The translations under genes and the position numbers were made by a program. The notes under the pieces were generated by a model. That model did not search any database. It saw only the letters and a list, made by a program, of their open reading frames with translations, and was not told where the DNA came from. Source: Brachybacterium alimentarium (lineage in GTDB: Bacteria; Actinomycetota; Actinomycetes; Actinomycetales; Dermabacteraceae). Taken from it: 64,000 nucleotides of DNA. Numbering within the stretch: the stretch's first letter is position 1; each line of letters opens with the position of its first letter. The stretch spans positions 86,187-150,186 of the forward strand of contig NZ_NRGS01000022.1 in NCBI RefSeq assembly GCF_002332425.1, read 5' to 3'. Positions 57,214-64,000 of the stretch are shown here, in pieces.

Positions 57214-57948
57214 ATGCAGCAGAAGCTCTATCGAGACGATGCGATCGTCCTGCGCACCCATCCGCTGGGCGAGGCCGACCGCATCATCACGCTGCTCACG
57301 CGACGCCACGGCAAGGTGCGCGCGGTGGCCAAGGGAGTGCGGCGCACGGGAAGCCGGTTCGGCGCCCGCTTGGAGCCGTTCACCCTCGTGGACGTGCAGC
57401 TGCACGCCGGGCGGAATCTCCACACGGTCACCCAGGTGGTCACGATCGAGGCCTTCGCCGTCGGCATCACCGCGGATTACGGGCGCTTCACCTCTGCCAG
57501 CGCGATGCTGGAGACCACCGATCGCCTGACCGACGAGATGGTCGACCCTCACCAGCGCGGCTTCCTGATGCTGGTCGGTGCGCTGCGCGCGATGGCCGAG
57601 GGCCGGTATGCGCCCCCGCTGGTCCTGGACTCCTTCCTGATCCGCACCCTCGCCATCTCCGGCTGGGCCCCGGAACTGCGCGTCTGCGCGACCTGCGGCG
57701 CGCCCGGGCCCCACCACGCCCTGGACATCCGTGCCGGCGGGCTGGTGTGCACCGCATGCCGACGCCCCGGAGCCGTCGCGCTGCGGCAGGCCACGATCGA
57801 GCACATGATCTTCCTCCTCGCCGGGGACTGGGAGAATGTGGTCGACGCCGACGAGACCGTCATGCAGGAAGCGGGCCGTCTCATCTCCGACACCATCACC
57901 TGGCATCTCGAGCGCTCCGTGCGCTCGATGAGCTACGTCGAACGCTGA
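57214..57948 (+). CDS. recO: DNA repair protein RecO
   Basis: A 244-residue protein that loads RecA with RecFR on single-stranded DNA. The OB fold at the N-terminus ([39 protein letters not shown]) and the zinc motif CATCGAP...CTACRRPG (about residues 156-187) are clear. A TAGGCT box lies 9 nt before the ATG, so its message may be near-leaderless. uppS follows after 53 bp. Confidence 0.94.
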   Translation: MQQKLYRDDAIVLRTHPLGEADRIITLLTRRHGKVRAVAKGVRRTGSRFGARLEPFTLVDVQLHAGRNLHTVTQVVTIEAFAVGITADYGRFTSASAMLETTDRLTDEMVDPHQRGFLMLVGALRAMAEGRYAPPLVLDSFLIRTLAISGWAPELRVCATCGAPGPHHALDIRAGGLVCTACRRPGAVALRQATIEHMIFLLAGDWENVVDADETVMQEAGRLISDTITWHLERSVRSMSYVER

Positions 57949-58001
57949 CCCCGCCCGCCGTCACCCACGAGCCGCCCTCATCCACACGACCTGGAGGATC
58001 C

Positions 58002-58808
58002 ATGTCCGGTGCATCCGCGATCGCCTATCGGGAGCCGTTCGAGCACCCCAGCGGTGCTCGGCCTCCGCAGCTGCCGGCCCCTACCGTCCCCGGCCATGTC
58101 GCTGTGGTGATGGATGGCAACGGTCGCTGGGCGAACCGGCAGGGTCTGCCGCGCACGGCCGGCCATGAGGCCGGGGAGGCAGCGCTGCTGGACGTGGTCG
58201 CCGGAGCGCTCCAGATCGGGGTCACCCATCTGTCGGCGTACGCCTTCTCCACCGAGAACTGGAAACGGTCGCCGGAGGAGGTCCGCTTCCTCATGGGGTT
58301 CTCCCGGTCGGTGCTGCGCCGCCAGCGCGACACCCTGAACTCGTGGGGCGTGCGGATCGTGTGGATCGGTCGCGAGCAGCGGCTGTGGGGGAGCGTCATC
58401 AGGGAGCTCAAGGAGGCCGAGGAGCTCACACGCTCCAACACCTGCATGACGCTCTACATGTGCGTGAACTACGGCGGCCGGGCCGAGATCGTCGATGCGG
58501 TGCGGGAGCTCGCCGTGGAGGTCCGCTCGGGCAGGCTCAGCGGGAGGGCGATCACCGAGAAGTCGATCGCGCGGCATCTGACGGACCCGGACATGCCTGA
58601 CGTGGACCTGTTCCTGCGCACGAGCGGCGAGCAGCGCACCTCGAACTTCCTGCTGTGGCAGTCCGCCTATGCCGAGCTCGTGTTCGTCCCTGAGCTGTGG
58701 CCGGACGTGGATCGCGTGGTCCTGTGGCGTGCGATCACCGAGTATGCCCGTCGTCACCGGCGCTACGGGGGAGCGGTCGACGCTCCCGATCAGCCCTCCG
58801 AGGCCTGA
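58002..58808 (+). CDS. uppS: Isoprenyl transferase (undecaprenyl/decaprenyl diphosphate synthase)
   Basis: A 268-residue cis-prenyltransferase that extends prenyl diphosphates with isopentenyl units to make the lipid carrier for wall synthesis. Asp38 in [11 protein letters not shown] is the catalytic Asp. [17 protein letters not shown] near 82 and [21 protein letters not shown] near 206 are diagnostic. GGAGGA gives a good ribosome-binding site for the ATG at 58002. The 3' end overlaps the convergent DedA gene by 19 bp. The product chain length cannot be read. Confidence 0.95.
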   Translation: MSGASAIAYREPFEHPSGARPPQLPAPTVPGHVAVVMDGNGRWANRQGLPRTAGHEAGEAALLDVVAGALQIGVTHLSAYAFSTENWKRSPEEVRFLMGFSRSVLRRQRDTLNSWGVRIVWIGREQRLWGSVIRELKEAEELTRSNTCMTLYMCVNYGGRAEIVDAVRELAVEVRSGRLSGRAITEKSIARHLTDPDMPDVDLFLRTSGEQRTSNFLLWQSAYAELVFVPELWPDVDRVVLWRAITEYARRHRRYGGAVDAPDQPSEA

Positions 58809-59368
58809 TCCGCGGGACGAGAGTGATCGGCGGGAAGCTGCCCGGACGGGGCAGGCTCGGAGGCGGTCGGTTCGTCGCCGACACCCTGCGGGGTGAGTGT
58901 GCCCCCTCCCGTGCGGCGACGGTGCCGCAGCAGCACGGCGACCAGGACCACCAGGAGTCCGAGCACGGCGACAGCGGCCCACGGGGAGCGCAGGAACAGC
59001 TCGAACCAGGCGGCGAAGGCGACGAGGCCGATCGTGGCGTAGATGACCGCCCAGGCGAGGCCTCCGACGGCGAGTGCCGGCAGGTAGCGGCGCAGCGGCA
59101 TGCCGGTGAGTCCGGCGGCCGCGTTGGCGGCGGTCTGGAACCCGATGGTCAGGAAGCTCAGGGCCACGACGGGCGCGCCCCAGCGGTTGACGATCTTCGT
59201 GGCCCGTGCGACCCGCGGTGAGGCGAGGAACGCGGCGATCCTGCCGCGGTTGGCGGCTTTGCGAGCGGCGCGGCCCAGCGCGTACGTCGAGCCGGCACGC
59301 AACCAGATCACGAGGTAGAGCAGCGCGATCCCCTGCAGCAGCGGGAGCGACTGCACCCAGTCCATCAC
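58790..59368 (-). CDS. DedA/SNARE-associated-like membrane protein
   Basis: A 192-residue membrane protein related to DedA flippases, shorter than most. [19 protein letters not shown] near 24 and [55 protein letters not shown] near 60-115 are the core. Relatives help recycle polyprenyl carrier lipid. The C-terminal 45 residues are hydrophilic and Pro/Gly-rich. Start is GTG 59368 (next codon ATG), overlapping the regulator stop, so it is coupled to it. It overlaps uppS at its 3' end. Confidence 0.8.
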   Translation of the reverse strand: MMDWVQSLPLLQGIALLYLVIWLRAGSTYALGRAARKAANRGRIAAFLASPRVARATKIVNRWGAPVVALSFLTIGFQTAANAAAGLTGMPLRRYLPALAVGGLAWAVIYATIGLVAFAAWFELFLRSPWAAVAVLGLLVVLVAVLLRHRRRTGGGTLTPQGVGDEPTASEPAPSGQLPADHSRPADQASEG

Positions 59369-59778
59369 CGCGCGTCACCGCCGTCGTCGGCGGCGAGCTG
59401 CGCATGCTCGGCGCACAGGCCGAAGACTTCGAGCGTGTGGTCCAGATCGGTGAAGCCGTGCTCCTCCGCGATCGCGGTCATGGCGTTCTCGAGCTTGGGG
59501 GCGAGGAACTCGACGGTGCGGCCGCACTCCCGGCACACGAGGTGATGGTGATGCCCGGTGTCCTCGCACTGGCGGTACAGGGCCTCCCCGTCGGCGGCGA
59601 TGAGGACGTCCAGCCGACCGGAGGAGCTGAGCGCCTGCAGGTTGCGGTACACGGTCGCCAGGCCCACGGTCTCGCCGTCGGACCTCATCTGCTCGTGGAT
59701 CTGCTGGGCGCTGCGGAATTCCGCCTGCTGGGCCAGCGTCTCGAGGATCGCAGCTCTCTGGCGGGTGTTCCGTTGCAT
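59365..59778 (-). CDS. Fur-family metalloregulator, probable Zur
   Basis: A 137-residue repressor. The winged helix lies in the first 70 residues (TRQRAAILETLAQQAEFRSAQQIHEQM, GLATVYRNLQALSSSGRLD). The metal site is GHHHHLVCRECGRTVEF (His76-79, Cys82, Cys85). The second structural pair reads Cys122-X2-His125 (LCAEH) where Fur-family proteins often have CxxC, so one ligand may be His. It follows the znu genes and a Zur-like box precedes znuA, so zinc is the likely signal. GATAAT lies 6 nt before the ATG at 59778, a leaderless start. Confidence 0.85.
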   Translation of the reverse strand: MQRNTRQRAAILETLAQQAEFRSAQQIHEQMRSDGETVGLATVYRNLQALSSSGRLDVLIAADGEALYRQCEDTGHHHHLVCRECGRTVEFLAPKLENAMTAIAEEHGFTDLDHTLEVFGLCAEHAQLAADDGGDAR

Positions 59779-59784
59779 GCCTCG

Positions 59785-59790
59785 ATTATC
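59785..59790 (-). promoter_or_regulatory. -10 box for the Fur/Zur gene (leaderless)
   Basis: On the minus strand GATAAT is followed by 6 nt and then ATG. It lies in the 64-bp gap after znuB, so the regulator can be expressed apart from the transport genes. Confidence 0.5.
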
Positions 59791-59842
59791 CACCATCGCG
59801 AGCGGGACCTCTATCCTCCGTGAGGGGATCGACGGTGCTGGA

Positions 59843-60757
59843 TCAGCGGACCCGGAGGGTCGTCTCCCCGGCGGGCGCCCGCGTGCTCTCGGCGACCTGG
59901 TCCGTGCGGACGGCACGCCTCTGCAGCAGCGGTCGGGAGAGCAGAGCGAGCACGTAGACCGCGATCGTGGCCAGCACGATCACGCCTCCGGGCGGCAGGT
60001 CGACGTAGACGGTGACCAGGAGTCCGCCGAGGGAGCACACGACGGCGATCACCATGGCGGTGCGCATGGTGCGGGTGAAGCCGACGACGAGCTGCTGGGC
60101 GGCGGCGACCGGCACGATCATGAGCGCCGAGACCATGAGTGCGCCGACGATCCGCATCGAGAGGGTCACGGTCAGCGCGGCCATCACGGCGATCAGCACG
60201 TTGACGGTGCGCACCGGCAGGCCGGAGGCCCGGGCGAACTCCTCGTCGCCGGTGACGGCGGCGAGCAGCCCGCTGAGGCCGATGCCGATGCCCAGGACGA
60301 CGACGGCGAGCACCAGGGCGATGACCAGATCCGGCGCCGTCACCGTGGACAGCGAGCCGAAGAGGTATCCCATGAGGTTCTGGGAGGTGCCGCCGGCGAG
60401 CTGGATGATCACGACGCCGCCGGCGATGCCCCCGTAGAACATGATCGCCAGCGCCACGTCGCGGCTGGTGTGGCTGACCTCGCGCACGTACTCGATGGCC
60501 AGGGCGGCGAGGACGGAGGCCGCCAGCGCCCCGGGGATCGCGAGCAGGTCGGCGGGGGTCGCCGTGACCCAGGCGCCCACCAGCCAGCCCACGGCGACGC
60601 CGGTGAGCGCGACATGGCCGAGCCCGTCGCCCAGCAGCGAGAGCCGCTTCTGGACCAGATAGGTGCCGACCACGGGAGCGGTCAGCCCGATGAGCACCGC
60701 GATGATGAGCGGGTAGCGCAGCAGGTCGGAGGTGAGGATGTCGAGGGGGGAGATCAT
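59843..60757 (-). CDS. znuB: Zinc ABC transporter permease
   Basis: A 304-residue membrane permease of the metal ABC-3 family with about eight helices. RLSLLGDGLGHVALTGVAVGWLVG near 38 and RIVGALMVSALMIVPVAAAQQL near 202 are family hallmarks. The ATG at 60757 overlaps the znuC stop (ATGA); an earlier ATG at 60784 is possible. It pairs with znuC and znuA. Confidence 0.92.
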   Translation of the reverse strand: MISPLDILTSDLLRYPLIIAVLIGLTAPVVGTYLVQKRLSLLGDGLGHVALTGVAVGWLVGAWVTATPADLLAIPGALAASVLAALAIEYVREVSHTSRDVALAIMFYGGIAGGVVIIQLAGGTSQNLMGYLFGSLSTVTAPDLVIALVLAVVVLGIGIGLSGLLAAVTGDEEFARASGLPVRTVNVLIAVMAALTVTLSMRIVGALMVSALMIVPVAAAQQLVVGFTRTMRTAMVIAVVCSLGGLLVTVYVDLPPGGVIVLATIAVYVLALLSRPLLQRRAVRTDQVAESTRAPAGETTLRVR

Positions 60758-61518
60758 GCCGGGTGGATCTCCTGTCCGAGGCATTCGTCGAGCGGGGCGG
60801 CGTCTTCGGGATGGCCGTGCCCCGGGTCGAGGTGGGGGCGGTCCTTGGCGGGGCCGTCGTGCACCACGTGACCGTGGTCCAGGACGACGGCCCGGTGGAT
60901 GTCTCCCTCCAGGGAGCCGGTCTCGTGCAGGACGACCAGGATCGTGGTGCCGCGGGCGGAGAGCTCGCGGAAGAGGACGGAGATGAGCTGCTGGGTGGGC
61001 AGGTCCACCCCGGAGAACGGCTCGTCCAGGACGAGGAACTCGGGATCACGCACGAGGGCACGGGCGATCATCACCCGCCGACGCTGGCCGCCGGACATCC
61101 GGGTGATGGGGCGCCCGGCGAGATCCTCGAGGCCGACGGCGCGCAGGGCGTCGGAGACGCGCGAGTCGCGCGTGCGCGGCCACCATGACCGCGATCCCAG
61201 CAGTCCGGCCGCGACGGTCTCCCGCGCGGTGGCGGGGATGGACCCCGCCTCGGCGGAGTCCTGGGGCACGTAGCCCATGCGGTCGTGAGCGCGGGCCTGC
61301 TGCACGGGGGAGCCGAAGAGGCGGGCCGTCCCGGTCTCCACCGGCAGGACGCCGACGATGGCGCGCAGCAGCGTGGACTTGCCCGACCCGTTGGCTCCCA
61401 GCAGGGCGACCAGCTCACCGGACTCGATCGTGAGGTCCACGTCGTGCAGCACGCGCATGCTGCCGCGGCTGACGGAGATCCCGGAGACCTCGACGACCGT
61501 GGTCCGCTGTCCGCTCAT
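60754..61518 (-). CDS. znuC: Zinc ABC transporter ATP-binding protein
   Basis: A 254-residue ATPase. Walker A is GANGSGKST near residue 41, the signature MSGGQRRRV near 141 and Walker B FLVLDEPFSGVD near 162, with HET switch (VVLHETGS). The C-terminal 30 residues are His/Asp/Pro-rich (PHLDPGHGHPEDAAPL), fitting a metal role. It overlaps znuA by 4 bp and znuB by 4 bp. Confidence 0.93.
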   Translation of the reverse strand: MSGQRTTVVEVSGISVSRGSMRVLHDVDLTIESGELVALLGANGSGKSTLLRAIVGVLPVETGTARLFGSPVQQARAHDRMGYVPQDSAEAGSIPATARETVAAGLLGSRSWWPRTRDSRVSDALRAVGLEDLAGRPITRMSGGQRRRVMIARALVRDPEFLVLDEPFSGVDLPTQQLISVLFRELSARGTTILVVLHETGSLEGDIHRAVVLDHGHVVHDGPAKDRPHLDPGHGHPEDAAPLDECLGQEIHPA

Positions 61519-62471
61519 GCCCAGCTCTCCAGGAGCTTGCGGCTGTTCTCTCGCATCACGGCAGGATAGTCGGAGTCCGCGGACAGCTGGGTCTCGAGGT
61601 TGTCGAGCTCCTCACTGGTCACGCCGGCGTTCTGGGCGAGGGTCTTGGCGACCTTCGGCGAGGCGGTGGTCTCGAAGAAGATTGTGCTGACGCCCTCCTC
61701 CTCGATGACCTTCTCGAGCTCGAGGAGCCGCTGCGGGGACGGCTCGGTCTCCGGATCGACACCGGCGATGCCGACCTGGTGGAGGTCGTACCGATCGGCG
61801 AGGTAGGCATACGCCGCGTGGCTCGTGATGAAGGTGCGTTCCCCGTCGACCGACCCGAACTGCTCGGCGAGCTCGGCATCCAGGGCCTCCAGGTCGCCGC
61901 GCACCTCGGCGGCGGCAGTGGTGAAGGCCTCGGCGCTCTCGGGCTCGAGCGCTCCGAGACGATCGGCGATCGCGTCGCCGATGTCGGCCATCCGCAGCGG
62001 GTCGTGCCAGAGGTGAGGGTCGGTCGGGCCATGGTCGTGGTCATCGTCCGTCTCGTCGGCGCCGTCCTCCTCATGGGTGTGGCCGTCGGTGGGGAGCAGC
62101 TCGATCACCGAGGTGACGTCCAGTGCGTTGTCGCCGTCGCCGGAGGAGATCGCGTCGTCGAGGGAGGCCTGGTAGCCGGGGATCTGCAGCACCAGGGCCG
62201 CCTCCTGGACCGCGAGCACCTGACGCACGGAGAGCTCGAGGCCGTGCGCGTCGGCCCCCGGCGTCGCGAAGTCGGTCACGTCCACCCGGTTGCCGCCGAT
62301 GCGGGTGACCAGGTAGGTGAGCGGATAGTTCGAGGTGGCCACCGTGAGCCCGCCGCTGCCGCTCTCGGCCCCGTTCCCGTCGTCACCGCAGGCAGCGAGC
62401 ACGACAGCGCCCGCGCCGAGACCGGCGAGGGTGAACAGGGAACGGCGGGAGGTGTGCGGCAGCAACGACAT
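61515..62471 (-). CDS. znuA: Zinc ABC transporter substrate-binding lipoprotein
   Basis: A 318-residue lipoprotein that captures zinc (or manganese) outside the membrane. The N-terminus has RR in TSRRSLFTLAG and the lipobox LAAC with Cys28. Likely metal ligands are His76 (ADAHGLEL), His153/His156 (DPHLWHDP) and His in ITSHAAYAYLADRYDL. A His/Asp-rich loop (HTHEEDGADETDDDHDH, residues 131-147) is typical of ZnuA-type zinc binders. ATG 62471 is chosen because a Zur box and GAGAAT -10 lie directly before it; an open frame to 62549 is rejected. Confidence 0.93.
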   Translation of the reverse strand: MSLLPHTSRRSLFTLAGLGAGAVVLAACGDDGNGAESGSGGLTVATSNYPLTYLVTRIGGNRVDVTDFATPGADAHGLELSVRQVLAVQEAALVLQIPGYQASLDDAISSGDGDNALDVTSVIELLPTDGHTHEEDGADETDDDHDHGPTDPHLWHDPLRMADIGDAIADRLGALEPESAEAFTTAAAEVRGDLEALDAELAEQFGSVDGERTFITSHAAYAYLADRYDLHQVGIAGVDPETEPSPQRLLELEKVIEEEGVSTIFFETTASPKVAKTLAQNAGVTSEELDNLETQLSADSDYPAVMRENSRKLLESWA

Positions 62472-62485
62472 GACAATGATTCTCA
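62471..62485. promoter_or_regulatory. Zur box at the znuA start
   Basis: TGACAATGATTCTCA is a 7-1-7 imperfect palindrome of the form TGANAATNATTNTCA, close to actinobacterial Zur sites. It begins at the first base of the znuA ATG and covers a GAGAAT -10 box (7 nt before the ATG on the minus strand), so bound Zur would block both polymerase and the leaderless start. Confidence 0.75.
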
Positions 62486-62563
62486 CCAGCGCGCGGGGTG
62501 CGCGCAAGTCGAACTGCTCACTCGACCCCACTTCCGTGCGCACGGTCACAGCAGTGCCGTCGC

Positions 62564-62569
62564 TATGCT
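62564..62569 (+). promoter_or_regulatory. -10 box for glyS
   Basis: TATGCT at 62564-62569 is 39 nt before the glyS GTG, giving an ordinary leader of about 32 nt with a TGGATC-C-GATCCA palindrome at 62574-62586 and an AGGAG ribosome-binding site. No glycine riboswitch fits in this space. Confidence 0.45.
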
Positions 62570-62608
62570 GGGGTGGATCCGATCCATCCCGTCACCAGGA
62601 GTCTCCCC

Positions 62609-64000
62609 GTGGCCAAGGCCCCCGCCAGCACGCTGGACAACGTCATCGCTCTCACGAAGAAGCGCGGCTTCGTGTTCCCGGCGGGAGAGATCTATGGCGG
62701 TACCCGCTCCGCATGGGACTACGGACCGCTCGGAGTCGAGCTCAAGGAGAACATCAAGCGCCAGTGGTGGCGGACCTTCGTGCAGTCCCGTGCCGACATG
62801 GTGGGCCTGGACTCCTCGATCATCCTGCCCAAGCGCGTCTGGGAGGCCTCCGGTCACGTCGCCACCTTCACGGACCCGCTGGTGGAGTGCAAGAGCTGCC
62901 ACAACCGCTTCCGCGAGGACCACCTGATCGAGGGCTTCGAGCAGAAGAAGGGCCGCGCCCCCGAGGGCGGCCTGGCCGAGGTGCCCTGCCCCAACTGCGG
63001 CACCCGCGGCGAGTACACCGACCCCCAGCAGTTCTCCGGCCTGATCAAGACGTATCTCGGCCCGGTGGACAGCGAGGCCGGCCTGACCTACCTGCGCCCC
63101 GAGACCGCACAGGGCATCTTCGTGAACTTCCTCAACGTCGTCACCGCGACCCGCCAGAAGCCGCCCTTCGGCATCGGCCAGGTCGGCAAGGCGTTCCGCA
63201 ACGAGATCACCCCCGGCAACTTCATCTTCCGCACCCGCGAGTTCGAGCAGATGGAGATCGAGTTCTTCACGCCGCCCTCCGAGGCGGACGCCTTCTTCGC
63301 CTCGTGGGTCGAGGAGTGCTGGAACTGGTTCATCGACCTCGGCATGAACCCGGACAACCTGCGTCGCTTCGACGTGCCCGAGGACGAGCGCGCGCACTAC
63401 AGCGCCGGCACCATCGACTTCGAGTACCGCTTCGGCTTCCAGGGCAGCGAGTGGGGCGAGCTGATGGGCATCGCCAACCGCACCGACTACGACCTGGCCA
63501 GCCATACCGAGGGTTCCGGCACGAAGATGCAGTACTTCGACCAGGCCGCCAACGAGCGCTACACGCCCTATGTGATCGAGCCGAGCTTCGGCCTGACCCG
63601 CTCGATGATGGCGTTCCTGGTGGATGCGTACACCGAGGACGAAGCCCCCAACGCCAAGGGCGGCGTCGACAAGCGCACCGTGCTCAAGCTCGACCCGCGC
63701 CTCGCGCCGATCAAGGCCGCGGTGCTGCCGCTGTCCAAGAGCGAGGAGCTGATCCCGCAGGCCACCCGCCTCGCGGACCAGCTGCGCAAGCACTGGAACG
63801 TCGAGCTGGACGTCACGCAGGCCATCGGTCGCCGCTACCGCCGACAGGACGAGATCGGCACGCCGTTCTGCATCACGGTGGACTTCGACACGGTCGACGA
63901 CCTGGCCGTCACGATCCGCGAGCGCGACACCATGGCGCAGGAGCGCGTGGCCCTCGACCAGGTGGAGTCCTACCTCGCCGCTCGCCTCATCGGCGTCTGA
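62609..64000 (+). CDS. glyS: Glycyl-tRNA synthetase
   Basis: A 463-residue class II synthetase of the single-chain alpha2 type. [22 protein letters not shown] near 21 is the N-terminal block. A Cys-rich insertion, CKSCHNRF...[10 protein letters not shown], near 98-140 may bind zinc. Motif 2 is [22 protein letters not shown] near 194 and motif 3 is [15 protein letters not shown] near 329. The GTG has AGGAG at 7-nt spacing. The gene is complete: the TGA is the last codon of the window. Confidence 0.96.
   Translation: MAKAPASTLDNVIALTKKRGFVFPAGEIYGGTRSAWDYGPLGVELKENIKRQWWRTFVQSRADMVGLDSSIILPKRVWEASGHVATFTDPLVECKSCHNRFREDHLIEGFEQKKGRAPEGGLAEVPCPNCGTRGEYTDPQQFSGLIKTYLGPVDSEAGLTYLRPETAQGIFVNFLNVVTATRQKPPFGIGQVGKAFRNEITPGNFIFRTREFEQMEIEFFTPPSEADAFFASWVEECWNWFIDLGMNPDNLRRFDVPEDERAHYSAGTIDFEYRFGFQGSEWGELMGIANRTDYDLASHTEGSGTKMQYFDQAANERYTPYVIEPSFGLTRSMMAFLVDAYTEDEAPNAKGGVDKRTVLKLDPRLAPIKAAVLPLSKSEELIPQATRLADQLRKHWNVELDVTQAIGRRYRRQDEIGTPFCITVDFDTVDDLAVTIRERDTMAQERVALDQVESYLAARLIGV

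Noticed and set aside
62570-62608. Possible glycine riboswitch before glyS
   Set aside because: The leader is only about 32-39 nt and holds a single short palindrome, far too small for the riboswitch.

Overview
This 64-kb window is a chromosomal segment of a very GC-rich (about 70%) actinobacterium. The GC bias, the high use of GTG starts, DUF3097, the HrcA/DnaJ2 pair, a fused OleBC protein and the gene order holA-rpsT-lepA-hemW-hrcA-dnaJ-rsmE-HIT-phoH-ybeY-era-recO-uppS-fur-glyS all fit the Micrococcales. A Brachybacterium-like (Dermabacteraceae) host is my best guess, but that is inference. I see no rRNA, tRNA, insertion sequence, prophage or CRISPR array, and coding density is near 95%.

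Layout. 1-18 kb is mixed metabolism: a sugar porter, methionyl-tRNA synthetase and a HAD phosphatase on the minus strand; an ABC-F ATPase behind a short upstream ORF; UDP-glucose pyrophosphorylase; then, on the minus strand, a Tat-exported GH76-type glycosidase, a membrane acyltransferase and bifunctional PutA. Next come a YtxH-like protein, thymidine kinase, an Eis-like acetyltransferase and a TIM-barrel isomerase-like protein. 18.4-23.1 kb is a long-chain olefin cluster, oleA-oleBC-oleD, followed by a VKOR-type thiol oxidoreductase. 24-28.5 kb holds comEA, comEC and holA, convergent with rpsT. 29-33.5 kb is an accessory insert: an orphan PemK/MazF-like protein, an ATP-grasp/alpha-E pair, a small membrane protein and an M23 peptidase.

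33.6-53 kb is core translation, stress and RNA metabolism (lepA, hemW, hrcA with a CIRCE operator, dnaJ, rsmE, HIT-phoH-ybeY-corC-era), interrupted by a three-gene ABC exporter and ending with leuA behind a leucine leader peptide. 53-64 kb has a divergent EamA/LysR pair, a Tam-like methyltransferase, EcsC, recO, uppS, DedA, a Fur/Zur regulator, a zinc uptake operon (znuA-znuC-znuB) with a Zur box at its start, and glyS, whose stop codon is the last three bases of the window.

Regulatory theme. Many genes and upstream ORFs start 6-8 nt after a TANNNT -10 box, most with no ribosome-binding site, so much of this region appears to be transcribed as leaderless mRNA. Three of these starts belong to small upstream ORFs: a 14-codon leucine leader before leuA, a 19-codon ORF before the ABC-F gene, and a 21-codon ORF whose stop overlaps the start of an ABC exporter ATPase. 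The last two are the most promising undescribed elements here. Convergent gene pairs are mostly separated by strong hairpin terminators.
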